From an uncultured Prochlorococcus sp. (GTDB lineage Bacteria > Cyanobacteriota > Cyanobacteriia > PCC-6307 > Cyanobiaceae), in the NCBI GenBank assembly GCA_902623195.1, contig CACNSV010000001.1, positions 62,001 to 126,000 of the forward strand: a stretch of DNA of 64,000 nucleotides, read 5' to 3'. This document shows, one piece after another, positions 1-10,901 of the stretch. Under the pieces are notes generated by a model that was given only the letters and a program-made list of their open reading frames with translations, was not told the origin of the DNA and did not search any database. The position numbers and the translations under genes were made by a program. Numbering within the stretch: the first letter of the stretch is position 1; every line of letters starts with the position of its first letter.

Positions 1-1003
1 CTAAAAATTTTTGCATCATCATTGTTTTATCTTCATCACCGATAATTAAGGAAAGGATATGAGCATCTCCTATTACTTCATATTTACCAATATTCTCAAT
101 CTCTTTTTTCCATCTTTTTGAAATTTCAAGTAAATCAGTTCCTAAATTTTGATTTTCTTTGATTTTTTGCAAAGACTTTAATGCCCCTGCTGCAAGAGAA
201 GGAGATAAAGCCGTTGTATATCTAAAGGGACTACTAGTTTGAATAAGCATTTCTCCTATCTTCGCATTGCTTGCTAGAAAAGCACCACCGCTTCCAAAAG
301 CTTTACCAAAAGTTCCGCTAATCATGCTAATTGAATCAAGAAATGGATTACTCAATCCTTTCCCTTTATTTCCTAAGATTCCTAATGCATGCGCTTCATC
401 CACTAATAATTTGCATTTATATTTTTTACATAGTTTTGTTATTTTTCCCATTGGAGCAATACTACCCTCCATGCTGTAGAGAGATTCAACAACCACAAGA
501 ATAGAATTGTTAATTGTAGAGAACTTTGACAATTTATTTTCTAAATCTTTTACATTATTGTGTAGAAATCTAACTAATTTAGCTCCAGATGCTTTTGATC
601 CAACAAGTAAAGAATTATGTATTAATTTATCTGCAATTATGATACTATTCTTGTCTGTCAAAGCTTCAATCGCTGCTATGTTTGCTTGATATCCGCTTGG
701 GAAAAGTAGTACAGAATCTTGATTTAGCCATTTACTTAAATTACTCTCAAGTGACATATGAATAGGTCTCGAGCCACTTATAAATCTAGAACTACCTGAT
801 CCTAACCCTTGTATAGTAGTTGTTTCATAAGCAGCATTAATAACATCTTTATCTCTGCTTAATCCAAAATAATCATTGCTACTTAAATCTATAAGAGTTG
901 TCTGGATATTGTCTCCCGATTCTTTAAATTCATATGGTTTATCACCAAGAGATAGAACTCGTAATTTTCTAATTCTATTTTTTGGAGTTTGAATTTTGTC
1001 CAT
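1..1003 (-). CDS. bioF: 8-amino-7-oxononanoate synthase (partial, C-terminus beyond left edge)
   Basis: PLP-dependent enzyme of biotin synthesis that condenses pimeloyl-thioester with alanine. Reading the minus strand from the ATG whose complement is at 1001-1003 gives one open frame to the window edge. It contains the alpha-oxoamine synthase landmarks: SSNDYFGL near the N-terminus, GSGSSRFISGSRPIH, the VDEAHALGILG aspartate motif, and SGTFGKAFGSGG carrying the PLP lysine. About 334 residues are visible, so roughly the last 45-50 residues of a usual 380-residue protein are missing. It is divergent from the helicase gene to its right, with a 121-bp gap. The family call is firm; BioF rather than another alpha-oxoamine synthase (for example Kbl) is inferred from the overall pattern. 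Confidence 0.87.
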   Translation of the reverse strand, partial: MDKIQTPKNRIRKLRVLSLGDKPYEFKESGDNIQTTLIDLSSNDYFGLSRDKDVINAAYETTTIQGLGSGSSRFISGSRPIHMSLESNLSKWLNQDSVLLFPSGYQANIAAIEALTDKNSIIIADKLIHNSLLVGSKASGAKLVRFLHNNVKDLENKLSKFSTINNSILVVVESLYSMEGSIAPMGKITKLCKKYKCKLLVDEAHALGILGNKGKGLSNPFLDSISMISGTFGKAFGSGGAFLASNAKIGEMLIQTSSPFRYTTALSPSLAAGALKSLQKIKENQNLGTDLLEISKRWKKEIENIGKYEVIGDAHILSLIIGDEDKTMMMQKFL

Positions 1004-1124
1004 AGTTTTATAGCTTAAAGATCAACATTCATAAGCATAGTTTGCAAGTTAATTATTGAATTTATTAATATCTAAATAGATCATATCTTAAGAAGTTAAC
1101 TCAAATTCATCGCAACACGAAATA

Positions 1125-3851
1125 TTGGATAATCTAGGGGAAATATTTCCATTTCCTTTAGATAAGTTTCAATTAGAGGCAATTAAGGCAATTAATTGTG
1201 GGGATTCTATTGTCTTAACGGCCCCGACTGGTTCGGGTAAAACCATATTAGGTGAATTTGCGATTTACAGAGCTTTAAATCATAAAAATAGAGTATTTTA
1301 TACCACGCCTTTAAAGGCTCTTTCTAATCAGAAATTTAGAGACTTTTCTCTTCAATTTGGCCAAAATAAAGTCGGTCTACTCACGGGAGATATGAGTATT
1401 AATAGAGATGCTCCAATATTAGTAATGACAACTGAGATATTTAGGAATATGCTTTATGGCGAGTTTGAAGATTTTGATGATCCACTAATTAATTTGGAAT
1501 CAGTAATACTTGATGAATGCCATTATATGAATGATCCACAAAGAGGCACAGTATGGGAAGAAACAATTATTCACTGTCCAAGTAGGACTCAAATTATCGC
1601 GTTGTCAGCGACAATCGCAAATGCAAACCAACTTAAAAGTTGGATTAATCAAGTGCATGGACCAACACAATTAATTTATAGTGATATAAGACCAGTGCCT
1701 TTAGAGTTTATTTTTTGTAGTGCTAAAGGTTTTCATCCTCTCTTAAATAAAAAAAAGAATGGAATTCATCCTAACTGTAAAGTTTGGAGATCCCCTAAAG
1801 GACAAAAAAATAAAGTTAAGGTTGGCAGATTAGTTCAACCAAAATCACCTTCAATATCTTTCGTTATTTCAAGGCTATTTGATCAAAATATGTTACCTGT
1901 AATTTATTTTATTTTTAGCAGAAAAGGTTGCGACAGAGCACTTGAAAATATAAATCATTTAACTTTAGTGAATTATAAAGAAGCTAATTTAATCTCTCAA
2001 AGGTTAAAACAATATTCAAAATATAATCAAGAGGGTATTAAGGATAAGGTTCTTTTTGATGCTCTTAAAAAAGGAATTGCTTCTCATCATGCTGGACTAC
2101 TTCCTGCTTGGAAAGAATTGGTAGAAGAATTATTTCAGCAAGGTCTAATAAAAGTTGTTTTTGCAACTGAAACGCTAGCTGCCGGTATTAATATGCCTGC
2201 AAGAACTACTGTAATTTCATCTTTATCAAAAAGATCTGAAAATGGGCATCGTTTATTGTTTAGCAGTGAATTCTTGCAAATGTCGGGACGAGCAGGTAGG
2301 AGAGGTAAAGACACACAGGGTTATGTCGTCACTGTTCAAAATAGATTTGAAGGGGCGAGAGAAGCAAGTTCGCTTGCTTTGAGTAAGCCAAATCCATTAA
2401 TTAGCCAATTTTCTCCAAGTTATGGGATGGTTCTCAATCTTCTTCAAAATTATACTCTTTCTAAATCTCAAGAACTTATAAAACGTAGTTTTGGAAGTTT
2501 TGTTCATATGTCCCAATCTTCAAAGGAAAATAGCGATTTAAATTCATTAAATGAAGAGTTGTTAAATTTGAAGAAAATTACAAATAAGATTTCTTGGGAA
2601 GATTTTGATTCTTATGAAAAGTTGAAAAGTCGCCTTAAAGAAGAAAGAAGATTATTAAAAATTTTAGAAAAACAAGCTTCTCAGAACTTATATGAAGAAA
2701 TTAGTAATGCGATTCAATTTTTGGCTAATGGAAGTTTAATTGCTTTAAAAGCTCCTCAAATTAAACGAAAAGTTAGGCCAGCAGTTATATGTAAAAAGTT
2801 TTTAAGTACTAATAAAAAATTAAATATTCTTTGTTTGACTATTGATAATTTATTTATTTTAATAAAACCAAATTGTATCGTTAATATTTTCTCCGATTTA
2901 GAAGTTTTAGATCTTTCTAAGCTCATTGTACCTGATTTAAATTTTCCAGGTGAAAGCTTAAGAGGTGATGAATTTTCTTTGATTTTTGCAAATAAGATTC
3001 TTGAACTTAGTCAAACGAATGATTTAACTATCCCAAAATATGATCTAGCAAAAGAAGTAGTATCTCAAAAGGAATCAATCTCTAATATAGAAAAAAAACT
3101 TATCAAGCACCCTTTTCATGAACTAGGTGACTTAAAAAAACTAAAAAAGCTTAGAAATAAAGTTGGTATGATAGAAATTGTAATAGATGAAAAGAAAACA
3201 CTTTTAGAAAAGGAAGAAAATTATAATTGGGAAAAATTTACAAATTTGATAAAAATTTTAAATTATTTTGGTTGTTTAGAAGATGTAAATCTAACTGAGA
3301 TTGGAAAATCAATAGGTTCTTTAAGAACAGAGAACGAACTATGGGTTGGATTAGTTTTATTAAGTGGTTATTTAGATGATTTACAACCTCCAGATTTGGC
3401 TGCAGTTATTCAATCTATATCAGTAGAAGTTAGAAGATCTGATTTGTGGTGTAATTACAAACCATCTTTGAAAGTACTTGATGTTTTTAATGAGTTAGAA
3501 AGTTTGAGGAAGTTATTATCTTCACAGCAATTCAATAACTCTATAGATTTTCCTATTTATCTAGAAAAAGATTTAACGGGCATAGTGTCTCAATGGGCGA
3601 GAGGCCAGAAATGGAAAGAAATAATTTTAAATACTTCTTTGGATGAGGGTGATGTTGTAAGAATTATTAGACGCACAATAGATGTGCTTTCACAGATCCA
3701 ATATTGTTGTGGCCTCAGCAGTAAGCTTAAAAACAATGCAAAATTAACTTTGAAAGCTATTAATAGATTTCCGGTATCAGAATCTGACGATCTCTTAAGA
3801 ATATCTGATAATAATCAGATTAATCCTGCTATTAAAAGATTAGATAACTGA
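1125..3851 (+). CDS. Ski2-like DEAD/DEAH-box RNA helicase
   Basis: A 908-residue superfamily II helicase of the Ski2/Mtr4 class found across cyanobacteria and chloroplasts (ISE2-like); expected to unwind RNA for decay or processing. Visible motifs: Q-like PLDKFQLEAI at 11-20, Walker A APTGSGKT at 33-40, DECH box at 130-133, SAT motif III at 161-163, then the second RecA domain with FATETLAAGINMPAR and the QMSGRAGRRG motif VI. The C-terminus has a DSHCT-like helical region with QWARGQKWKEI. The frame opens with TTG at 1125; no ATG lies before the Walker A motif, so TTG is the most likely start. It is convergent with fumC (14-bp gap). The cellular substrate is unknown. Confidence 0.88.
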   Translation: MDNLGEIFPFPLDKFQLEAIKAINCGDSIVLTAPTGSGKTILGEFAIYRALNHKNRVFYTTPLKALSNQKFRDFSLQFGQNKVGLLTGDMSINRDAPILVMTTEIFRNMLYGEFEDFDDPLINLESVILDECHYMNDPQRGTVWEETIIHCPSRTQIIALSATIANANQLKSWINQVHGPTQLIYSDIRPVPLEFIFCSAKGFHPLLNKKKNGIHPNCKVWRSPKGQKNKVKVGRLVQPKSPSISFVISRLFDQNMLPVIYFIFSRKGCDRALENINHLTLVNYKEANLISQRLKQYSKYNQEGIKDKVLFDALKKGIASHHAGLLPAWKELVEELFQQGLIKVVFATETLAAGINMPARTTVISSLSKRSENGHRLLFSSEFLQMSGRAGRRGKDTQGYVVTVQNRFEGAREASSLALSKPNPLISQFSPSYGMVLNLLQNYTLSKSQELIKRSFGSFVHMSQSSKENSDLNSLNEELLNLKKITNKISWEDFDSYEKLKSRLKEERRLLKILEKQASQNLYEEISNAIQFLANGSLIALKAPQIKRKVRPAVICKKFLSTNKKLNILCLTIDNLFILIKPNCIVNIFSDLEVLDLSKLIVPDLNFPGESLRGDEFSLIFANKILELSQTNDLTIPKYDLAKEVVSQKESISNIEKKLIKHPFHELGDLKKLKKLRNKVGMIEIVIDEKKTLLEKEENYNWEKFTNLIKILNYFGCLEDVNLTEIGKSIGSLRTENELWVGLVLLSGYLDDLQPPDLAAVIQSISVEVRRSDLWCNYKPSLKVLDVFNELESLRKLLSSQQFNNSIDFPIYLEKDLTGIVSQWARGQKWKEIILNTSLDEGDVVRIIRRTIDVLSQIQYCCGLSSKLKNNAKLTLKAINRFPVSESDDLLRISDNNQINPAIKRLDN

Positions 3852-3865
3852 AATTAGTGAATAAT

Positions 3866-5251
3866 TTATATCATTTTTTCGATATTCATAATCTCATCGT
3901 ATTTTTTTTCATCTAGATAGCCTAACTTTAAAGTTGCTTCTCTCAGATTAAGTGATTGATAAAATGCAAGATTAGCGATTTCTGCCGCCTTTTCATATCC
4001 TATCTCTGGGACTAAAGCAGTTATAAGCATTAGCGAATTATTCAAATTTGAGTCAATAGATTTAAAGTTAGGCACCATCCCGTCAATCAATTTAATTCTA
4101 AAATTATCTATTGACTCACTTAGTAATTTGATACTAGTTAAGATGTTATATGCTATTAAAGGTTTATATTCATTCATTTGCAGCGTACCGCTGCAGTTTG
4201 CTATTGATACAGCATATTCAAATCCCATGATTTGAGAACAAATCATACTTAGTGACTCACATTGGGTGGGGTTAACTTTACCGGGCATAATTGAGCTACC
4301 TGGCTCATTTTTGGGAATAATTAATTCATAAATACCTGCTCTTGGACCAGAAGATAATATTTTGATATCATTTGATATCTTGAATAATGAACAGGCTAAA
4401 ATTTTTAATTTGCTCATGATATTGGCTAAACGATCGTGGGAAGCCATTAGAGAAAAATAATTTGTTGATTTAGTAAATGGCAGGTCTGTTTCATTTCTGA
4501 TAATTTTTATCACTTCTTCACTGAAATTTTTAGGACAATTAATGCCTGTTCCAACTGCTGTTCCACCAATTTGTAAACTATATAATTCTGAGACACCTGA
4601 TAAAATTGACATTTTTGCATCTTTTATTTGTTTAGACCATGCAGAGATTTCTTGTCCCAAAGTTATTGGTACTGCATCTTGAAAATGTGTTCTACCGATT
4701 TTGATGATATTATTCCATTCGTTACTTTTTTTATCAAAAGATATATTTAATTTTTCAATAGATGGTATTAATTTCTTTGTAATTTCAATTACTACACTTA
4801 TATGAATGGCAGCGGGAAAAGTATCATTTGTTGATTGAGATTTATTGACATCATCATTAGGATGAAGGATTTTATATTGACCTAATTCAGAATTTACTTT
4901 TACCGCAGAAATATTTGAAATGACTTCATTAACATTCATATTAGTTTGAGTACCACTTCCGGTTTGCCATATTTTTAGTGGAAATTCTGAATCATATAAG
5001 CCGGCCAAAATATCAGAGCAACTTGCTTTTATGAAGTCTTTTTTTCGCTGATCAAGATAACCAAGGTTATTATTTGTAATCGCTGCTGCTTTTTTAATTA
5101 GGGTTATTGCGTATATTAACTCTAATGGTATTAATTCATTGCCTAATGCAAAATTTTGAATTGATCTTTGTGTTTGTGCTCCCCATAGAGCATTTTTGGG
5201 AACTTTAATAGTACCTATACTATCTTTTTCTAATCTGAAGTCGTCAGTCAT
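3866..5251 (-). CDS. fumC: Class II fumarate hydratase
   Basis: Interconverts fumarate and malate; in a cyanobacterium with an incomplete classical TCA cycle it also recycles fumarate released by purine and arginine synthesis. At 461 residues it has the normal length for a class II, iron-independent enzyme. Landmarks are WQTGSGTQTNMN around 95-106, GRTHFQDA with the catalytic histidine near 189, and the superfamily signature GSSIMPGKVNP around 318-328. It lies just downstream of purB in the same direction with a 55-bp gap. PurB releases fumarate, so the two are functionally linked and may be co-transcribed. PurB belongs to the same superfamily but lacks the WQTGSGT segment. Confidence 0.95.
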   Translation of the reverse strand: MTDDFRLEKDSIGTIKVPKNALWGAQTQRSIQNFALGNELIPLELIYAITLIKKAAAITNNNLGYLDQRKKDFIKASCSDILAGLYDSEFPLKIWQTGSGTQTNMNVNEVISNISAVKVNSELGQYKILHPNDDVNKSQSTNDTFPAAIHISVVIEITKKLIPSIEKLNISFDKKSNEWNNIIKIGRTHFQDAVPITLGQEISAWSKQIKDAKMSILSGVSELYSLQIGGTAVGTGINCPKNFSEEVIKIIRNETDLPFTKSTNYFSLMASHDRLANIMSKLKILACSLFKISNDIKILSSGPRAGIYELIIPKNEPGSSIMPGKVNPTQCESLSMICSQIMGFEYAVSIANCSGTLQMNEYKPLIAYNILTSIKLLSESIDNFRIKLIDGMVPNFKSIDSNLNNSLMLITALVPEIGYEKAAEIANLAFYQSLNLREATLKLGYLDEKKYDEIMNIEKMI

Positions 5252-5306
5252 TAAGTTTTGAATTGAGATTAGTAAAGTAATTATCTAAATCTAGGATAAT
5301 AAACTT

Positions 5307-6602
5307 TTAAATATCTAACCTTTCCCATATTATATTTAAATTATTTAGATGTATTGAAGGATCAAAACATTGATCTAACTCCTTTCCGTTAATTAAATTC
5401 ATAATATCTTTGTCTTTTTTTAAATTTTCTTTAAAATTACCGTTTTCTGTATTCCATGCAAGATGTGCATTTTTTTGTACTAGCTTATAAGCCTCTTCTC
5501 TGGAGATCCCTTTCTCAATAAGTAGAAGAAGTACTTTCTGGCTGAAAATAACTCCTCCATAAATATTAATATTTTTCAGCATATTCTCAGGATAAATTTT
5601 TAAGTTTTCTATTATTTCAATCATTTCATTAAGCATGAAATGTAGACAGATAGATATGTCTGGTAACATTATTCTTTCGTTGGAGCTATGACTAATGTCT
5701 CTCTCGTGCCAGAGAGTGACATTCTCTAAAGCTGTATTCACGTGACTCTTAAGAATTCTTGATAAACCACTTATTCTTTCGCTTTTTATTGGGTTCCTTT
5801 TATGAGGCATTGCTGAACTACCTTTCTGGCCTTTAGAGAAACCTTCCTCGACCTCCAAAACATCTGTTCTTTGTAGATTCCTTATCTCTGTTGCGAACCT
5901 ATCCAGAGAAGCACCTACTAAAGCTATTGTTAGTACATAATCTGCATGTCTATCTCGAGATATAACTTGTGTACTTGCTGTATCAACATTTAAGCCTAAT
6001 TTTTTACAGGTTATTTCCTCTACTTTAGGATTTGTATTTGCATAAGTTCCCATAGCGCCACTTATTTGTCCAATTGAAATGGAGTCTTGCAGTTCATTTA
6101 ATCTTCTTTTATTTCTGATGATTTCTGCTAACCAGCCAGCCAGCTTAAATCCAAAAGAAATAGGTTCTCCATGAATAGCATGAGAACGTCCAATCATTAT
6201 TGTGTTTTTATGTTGAGAGGCAAGCTTTCTAATCTCCCTTTCAAGATTTTCAGTTTCTTGAATTAATAATTTGCAAGAATCTCTCATTTGAAGAGATAAC
6301 CCAGTATCCAGAACATCGCTGCTAGTCATTCCTACATGAATATATCTACCAGAATCTCCTACATATTCATTTAAGTTTGTTAGAAATGCAATTACATCAT
6401 GTTTAACCTCTTTTTCAATCTCTCTAATTCTCTCTGGTTTGAAATTTGCTCTAGATTTAATTGTATTTAAATCTTCTTCGGGAATGTTTCCTAATTCAAA
6501 ATTCGCTTCGCAAGCAGCAATTTCAACTTTTAACCAACTTTGAAACTTTGCTTCCTCTGTCCATATACTACCCATCTCAGGTAACGTGTAACGCTCAATC
6601 AC
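5307..6602 (-). CDS. purB: Adenylosuccinate lyase
   Basis: Acts twice in purine synthesis: SAICAR to AICAR plus fumarate, and adenylosuccinate to AMP plus fumarate. The 431-residue length is typical of the bacterial short form. Landmarks are GMTSSDVLDT near 91-100, GRSHAIHGEP near 138-147 with the catalytic histidine, and the fumarase/aspartase signature SSAMPHKRNP at 262-271. The start ATG sits at the beginning of MIERYTLPEM, which is the family's usual N-terminus. A consensus -10 box lies upstream, and fumC follows. Confidence 0.96.
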   Translation of the reverse strand: MIERYTLPEMGSIWTEEAKFQSWLKVEIAACEANFELGNIPEEDLNTIKSRANFKPERIREIEKEVKHDVIAFLTNLNEYVGDSGRYIHVGMTSSDVLDTGLSLQMRDSCKLLIQETENLEREIRKLASQHKNTIMIGRSHAIHGEPISFGFKLAGWLAEIIRNKRRLNELQDSISIGQISGAMGTYANTNPKVEEITCKKLGLNVDTASTQVISRDRHADYVLTIALVGASLDRFATEIRNLQRTDVLEVEEGFSKGQKGSSAMPHKRNPIKSERISGLSRILKSHVNTALENVTLWHERDISHSSNERIMLPDISICLHFMLNEMIEIIENLKIYPENMLKNINIYGGVIFSQKVLLLLIEKGISREEAYKLVQKNAHLAWNTENGNFKENLKKDKDIMNLINGKELDQCFDPSIHLNNLNIIWERLDI

Positions 6603-6627
6603 TATTTTTTATTTATACACAACTTAC

Positions 6628-6633
6628 ATTATA
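6628..6633 (-). promoter_or_regulatory. Consensus -10 box upstream of purB
   Basis: The minus strand reads TATAAT here, 25 nt before the purB start codon, in a TGTATAAA-rich AT context. No good TTGACA-type -35 is visible, which is common in Prochlorococcus. The prediction rests on the hexamer match and position only. Confidence 0.45.
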
Positions 6634-6895
6634 ACTATTTCATATAATTTATTTACTTATAAAAACTCATTATTAAGTCTTTTTTTTTTTTTTAATCTTG
6701 CGATAAAAGTAAGTTCTTTCACTTTTAATAGAAACTATTAATAAAGCTTTTGTTACTGCAAATTAAGATTCTTGATGAGTAATCGACTTTAGTCTTTTGA
6801 GATAAACTTATAGTGTCTTTAGTTAGAATTCAATTAAAAATCAATAGGATTTTTTATGTCTTTGTATTCTTGTTCTAAATTTTTATTAATCTTAA

Positions 6896-8070
<1,175 letters not shown>

Positions 8071-8316
8071 TTAATTTGTTTTTGGTAAAACATCCAATAT
8101 TGAAATTTCTGACATTGATTCGATTCTTACACCTGCTAAATTTGCATCTTCCATAAGTAATTTTGAATCTGTTTCTGAAATAATTACTTTGTTATTAGAT
8201 ATTGCTTCCCATTGATCATTTTCAAAATGAGTTTGAAGCCATAACATGCCATGTATACTTAATGGTTTCAATGATTTATTAGATTTATTATCTATGGTTG
8301 AAATACAAATGTCCAT
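8071..8316 (-). CDS. Conserved hypothetical protein, upstream partner of glnB
   Basis: An 81-residue soluble protein that I do not recognise. It has no membrane segment, no cysteine cluster and no nucleotide motif. The sequence suggests a small beta-rich fold (SIHGMLWLQTHFENDQWEAI, then alternating hydrophobic stretches). It lies 24 bp ahead of glnB in the same orientation, so the two probably share a transcript, and a role near nitrogen signalling is possible only by context. Start ATG at the complement of 8314-8316. Confidence 0.72.
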   Translation of the reverse strand: MDICISTIDNKSNKSLKPLSIHGMLWLQTHFENDQWEAISNNKVIISETDSKLLMEDANLAGVRIESMSEISILDVLPKTN

Positions 8317-8465
8317 TAATTAATTTTTAACATGTACTTATTAAGCCTTTTAGCGCAATATAAAAATGTGCGCGTTGATACAAAAAAAGATTTTTATGGT
8401 TTTTAATTTGTTGATTTGTAATACTTGAAAAAGGTTGACTAACAAATTTAAGTCAAATTTTAAAA

Positions 8466-8873
8466 ATGAATGAGGAATTAAATCAAATTACAATTAAACC
8501 TCTTTATGGTGAGAGGAAAATTGAAGAGTCAGAAATTTTATGTTTTGAAAATCCAAATAAATCAAGAACATATCAAATAATAATTGATCTTCCAGAATTT
8601 ACTTGTAAGTGTCCTTTCTCTGGATATCCTGATTTTGCAAAATTGAAACTTACCTATCAACCAAAAGAAAAAGTTTATGAGCTGAAATCTTTAAAGCTTT
8701 ATATAAATAATTTTAGGGATCAAAAGATCTCACATGAGGAAGTAATAAACAAAATTATGGATGATTTAATAGCTGCAGCTAATCCTCAGTGGTTATGTTT
8801 AAATGCTGAATTTAATCCTCGAGGTAATGTGTCAATGAAACTTGAATTGATACATGGTGATAAAATTAATTAG
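8466..8873 (+). CDS. queF: NADPH-dependent 7-cyano-7-deazaguanine reductase
   Basis: Reduces preQ0 to preQ1 in queuosine synthesis for tRNA wobble modification. At 135 residues it is the short unimodular QueF type. It shows the catalytic cysteine in [13 protein letters not shown] (Cys49) with the nearby Asp56, and the family motif YELKSLKLY at about 71-79. [14 protein letters not shown] near the C-terminus also fits. It is convergent with ccsB (1-bp gap). No preQ1 riboswitch-like sequence was recognised upstream. Confidence 0.93.
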   Translation: MNEELNQITIKPLYGERKIEESEILCFENPNKSRTYQIIIDLPEFTCKCPFSGYPDFAKLKLTYQPKEKVYELKSLKLYINNFRDQKISHEEVINKIMDDLIAAANPQWLCLNAEFNPRGNVSMKLELIHGDKIN

Positions 8874-8874
8874 G

Positions 8875-10155
8875 TTATTTTAACTGTTCAAATAATTTAT
8901 TAAATTCTATTTCAAATCCTGATAAGTTTTTATTGCATAAGCCTCCCATATAATAATTTTTTGTAGAAATATCATTGAAAAGCCAAATACGTTTTGTTGG
9001 TATTAAGCTTAGACTTGCTCCTAAAATAATTAGTATAAATGAACAATAAATAATTGGAATAGAAGGATCACTTTTTATAATTAATCCACTGCTAGGAATT
9101 ATTTTGACTAGTTTCATTTTTGAAGAATTAATAGTTTCTTCTTGATCATTTAAATAGATATCTTTTTCTGAAAAATCATCAATATCAAAAAACTTTACCG
9201 GACCATTTTCATTATCGATTGTTAAAAGATAATTTTTTTTCATATTTTCGCCCAATTCTACAAGAACTCCCCATATTTGATTACCAATCTCAGGAACTGG
9301 TTTTAAAGCAAATTGATAATTTATTTTATCTATCTCGAGAATAATACTAGATATTGCCCAATCAGCTTGGTAAATTGTTACTCCCTTATACCTTAATGGA
9401 TGATTAACTTCTGTTTGTTTTTTAATTTTTTCACTTGAATCATTTGAATAGATTTCCAAATTTGAGGTAAATTGTTTTGGGAGACCATCATTCTCTCTTT
9501 CAATATTAAAGTTTTTTAGTTTAATAGAAAATTTTTCTTTAGATACATCATTAATTAAATCTATACTTTCATTCGGGATTAGATATTCTTCTAATGATTT
9601 TCTAGTGAAATTCCCATAAGCAGAACCAATTAAAAGTATTATCAGGCCAGTATGAACTAATATTGGTCCCACTCTTCCAAAAACGCCTTTTCTAGCTGAT
9701 AATCTATTTTCTTTTCTTAGAATTTCCCAACCTTGATTTTTAAGAATTTCGTTTGCGTTTGAGATCGTTTCTTTCCCTTTACTTTCGTTCCACTGAAAGG
9801 CTAATTTAAGATTATTAAACTTATCAACTTTATCATAATCTGTCCATTTTAAGGATGCTTTGAGCGTCGGTATTTGCTTCCTAAAACTTGAGGAGGCTAG
9901 TGAAATACAGAGAAGAAATAAAGATATTAGAAACCACGTACTTGTATAAATATGATCTAATTCCAATAATAAGATTTTATCTCCATCAATGAATCCAAAA
10001 ATAGGGTTGTTTTCATAACTTTCAATATAGTCATCCTTTCCCATTCCTTGAGGAATAAATGTTCCGATTCCACTTGAAAATGCTATGAATATTAAAAGGG
10101 AAATAGCAAATTTTAAGGAAGATATATTTAGAATTAACTTATTCAGGAAAAACAT
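8875..10155 (-). CDS. ccsB: Cytochrome c biogenesis protein Ccs1/CcsB (ResB family)
   Basis: Membrane component of the System II machinery that attaches heme to apocytochromes c on the lumenal/periplasmic side. At 426 residues it has the ResB layout: three membrane segments in the first 180 residues, the third containing [16 protein letters not shown] with a conserved histidine. A large soluble loop follows, then a final membrane segment near 365-385 ([17 protein letters not shown]). It begins immediately after the ccdA stop, so ccdA and ccsB are one operon. Partner CcsA is not in this window. Confidence 0.92.
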   Translation of the reverse strand: MFFLNKLILNISSLKFAISLLIFIAFSSGIGTFIPQGMGKDDYIESYENNPIFGFIDGDKILLLELDHIYTSTWFLISLFLLCISLASSSFRKQIPTLKASLKWTDYDKVDKFNNLKLAFQWNESKGKETISNANEILKNQGWEILRKENRLSARKGVFGRVGPILVHTGLIILLIGSAYGNFTRKSLEEYLIPNESIDLINDVSKEKFSIKLKNFNIERENDGLPKQFTSNLEIYSNDSSEKIKKQTEVNHPLRYKGVTIYQADWAISSIILEIDKINYQFALKPVPEIGNQIWGVLVELGENMKKNYLLTIDNENGPVKFFDIDDFSEKDIYLNDQEETINSSKMKLVKIIPSSGLIIKSDPSIPIIYCSFILIILGASLSLIPTKRIWLFNDISTKNYYMGGLCNKNLSGFEIEFNKLFEQLK

Positions 10156-10824
10156 TTAGATCCAGTTGGAGATGATATTTAATAATCCAAGAGTAATAAG
10201 TATAAGGCCACTAAATGTAGGAATGATTTGGCTGAATTTTCGAAATTCCAATAATTTTTTTAAACTTTCTGTTGTAAAACCAACAATAATTAATGGCATA
10301 ACTTGTCCGAGACCAAAAAAGAATAAAAATAATAGTGAGATTAGTGGATTCTTTGCTTGTGAAACCCATGCAAGAAGTGTAGCTAAAACTGGTGTTATAC
10401 ATGGTGAGGAGGCAAGCCCAAAAGCTGCCCCAGTAACCATAGGGGCCAGAAATGGTGGAACTATATCTTCAATAAATTTAAAATTTGGGCTATTAGGGAG
10501 TTGGAATTTAAATAAACCTAATAAATTTAATCCCATTAATATTGCAAAAATGGAAATCCCTGTTGTAAATATATGAGGCAATTGACCATATATTTTTCCG
10601 AGGAATCCACTTAAAGCTCCCAATATTACTAAGGAAAAAATTACACCACTACAAAAACTTATAATCTTTATTTTGTTATTTTTATTTTTTGAACCGCCTA
10701 TATATGCAATTGTTATTGGCATTAAGGATAAAGAACATGGCCCCAAGCTTGTTAAAAGTCCAGCACTGAAAATTAATAAAAAAGTAATAGAGCTAGGATT
10801 GCTAATAGCTTCTTGCATAAGCAA
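10156..10824 (-). CDS. ccdA: Thiol-disulfide transporter CcdA
   Basis: Polytopic membrane protein that carries reducing equivalents across the membrane, keeping apocytochrome cysteines reduced for heme attachment by Ccs1/CcsA. At 222 residues with about six membrane segments it fits the family. The two redox cysteines are in SLGPCSLSLMPI near the N-terminus and ASSPCITPVLATLL in the middle. It is translationally adjacent to ccsB (no gap), and ftsW lies 77 bp upstream in the same direction. Confidence 0.93.
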   Translation of the reverse strand: MLMQEAISNPSSITFLLIFSAGLLTSLGPCSLSLMPITIAYIGGSKNKNNKIKIISFCSGVIFSLVILGALSGFLGKIYGQLPHIFTTGISIFAILMGLNLLGLFKFQLPNSPNFKFIEDIVPPFLAPMVTGAAFGLASSPCITPVLATLLAWVSQAKNPLISLLFLFFFGLGQVMPLIIVGFTTESLKKLLEFRKFSQIIPTFSGLILITLGLLNIISNWI

Positions 10825-10901
10825 ATTCCCTCTTTGGGCTAATTCGGAGATAACAAGATTGAATTCGAAAATACTTTAATTAATATATTTTGAAATTCTA
10901 G

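Noticed and set aside
6680..6693. Run of 14 T upstream of the TlyA gene as a phase-variation tract.
   Set aside because: It is about 200 bp from the nearest start and not in a coding frame; a homopolymer is unremarkable in this AT-rich DNA.
8317..8465. NtcA-binding site for the glnB operon.
   Set aside because: No GTA-N8-TAC at a plausible place upstream of the operon start near 8316.
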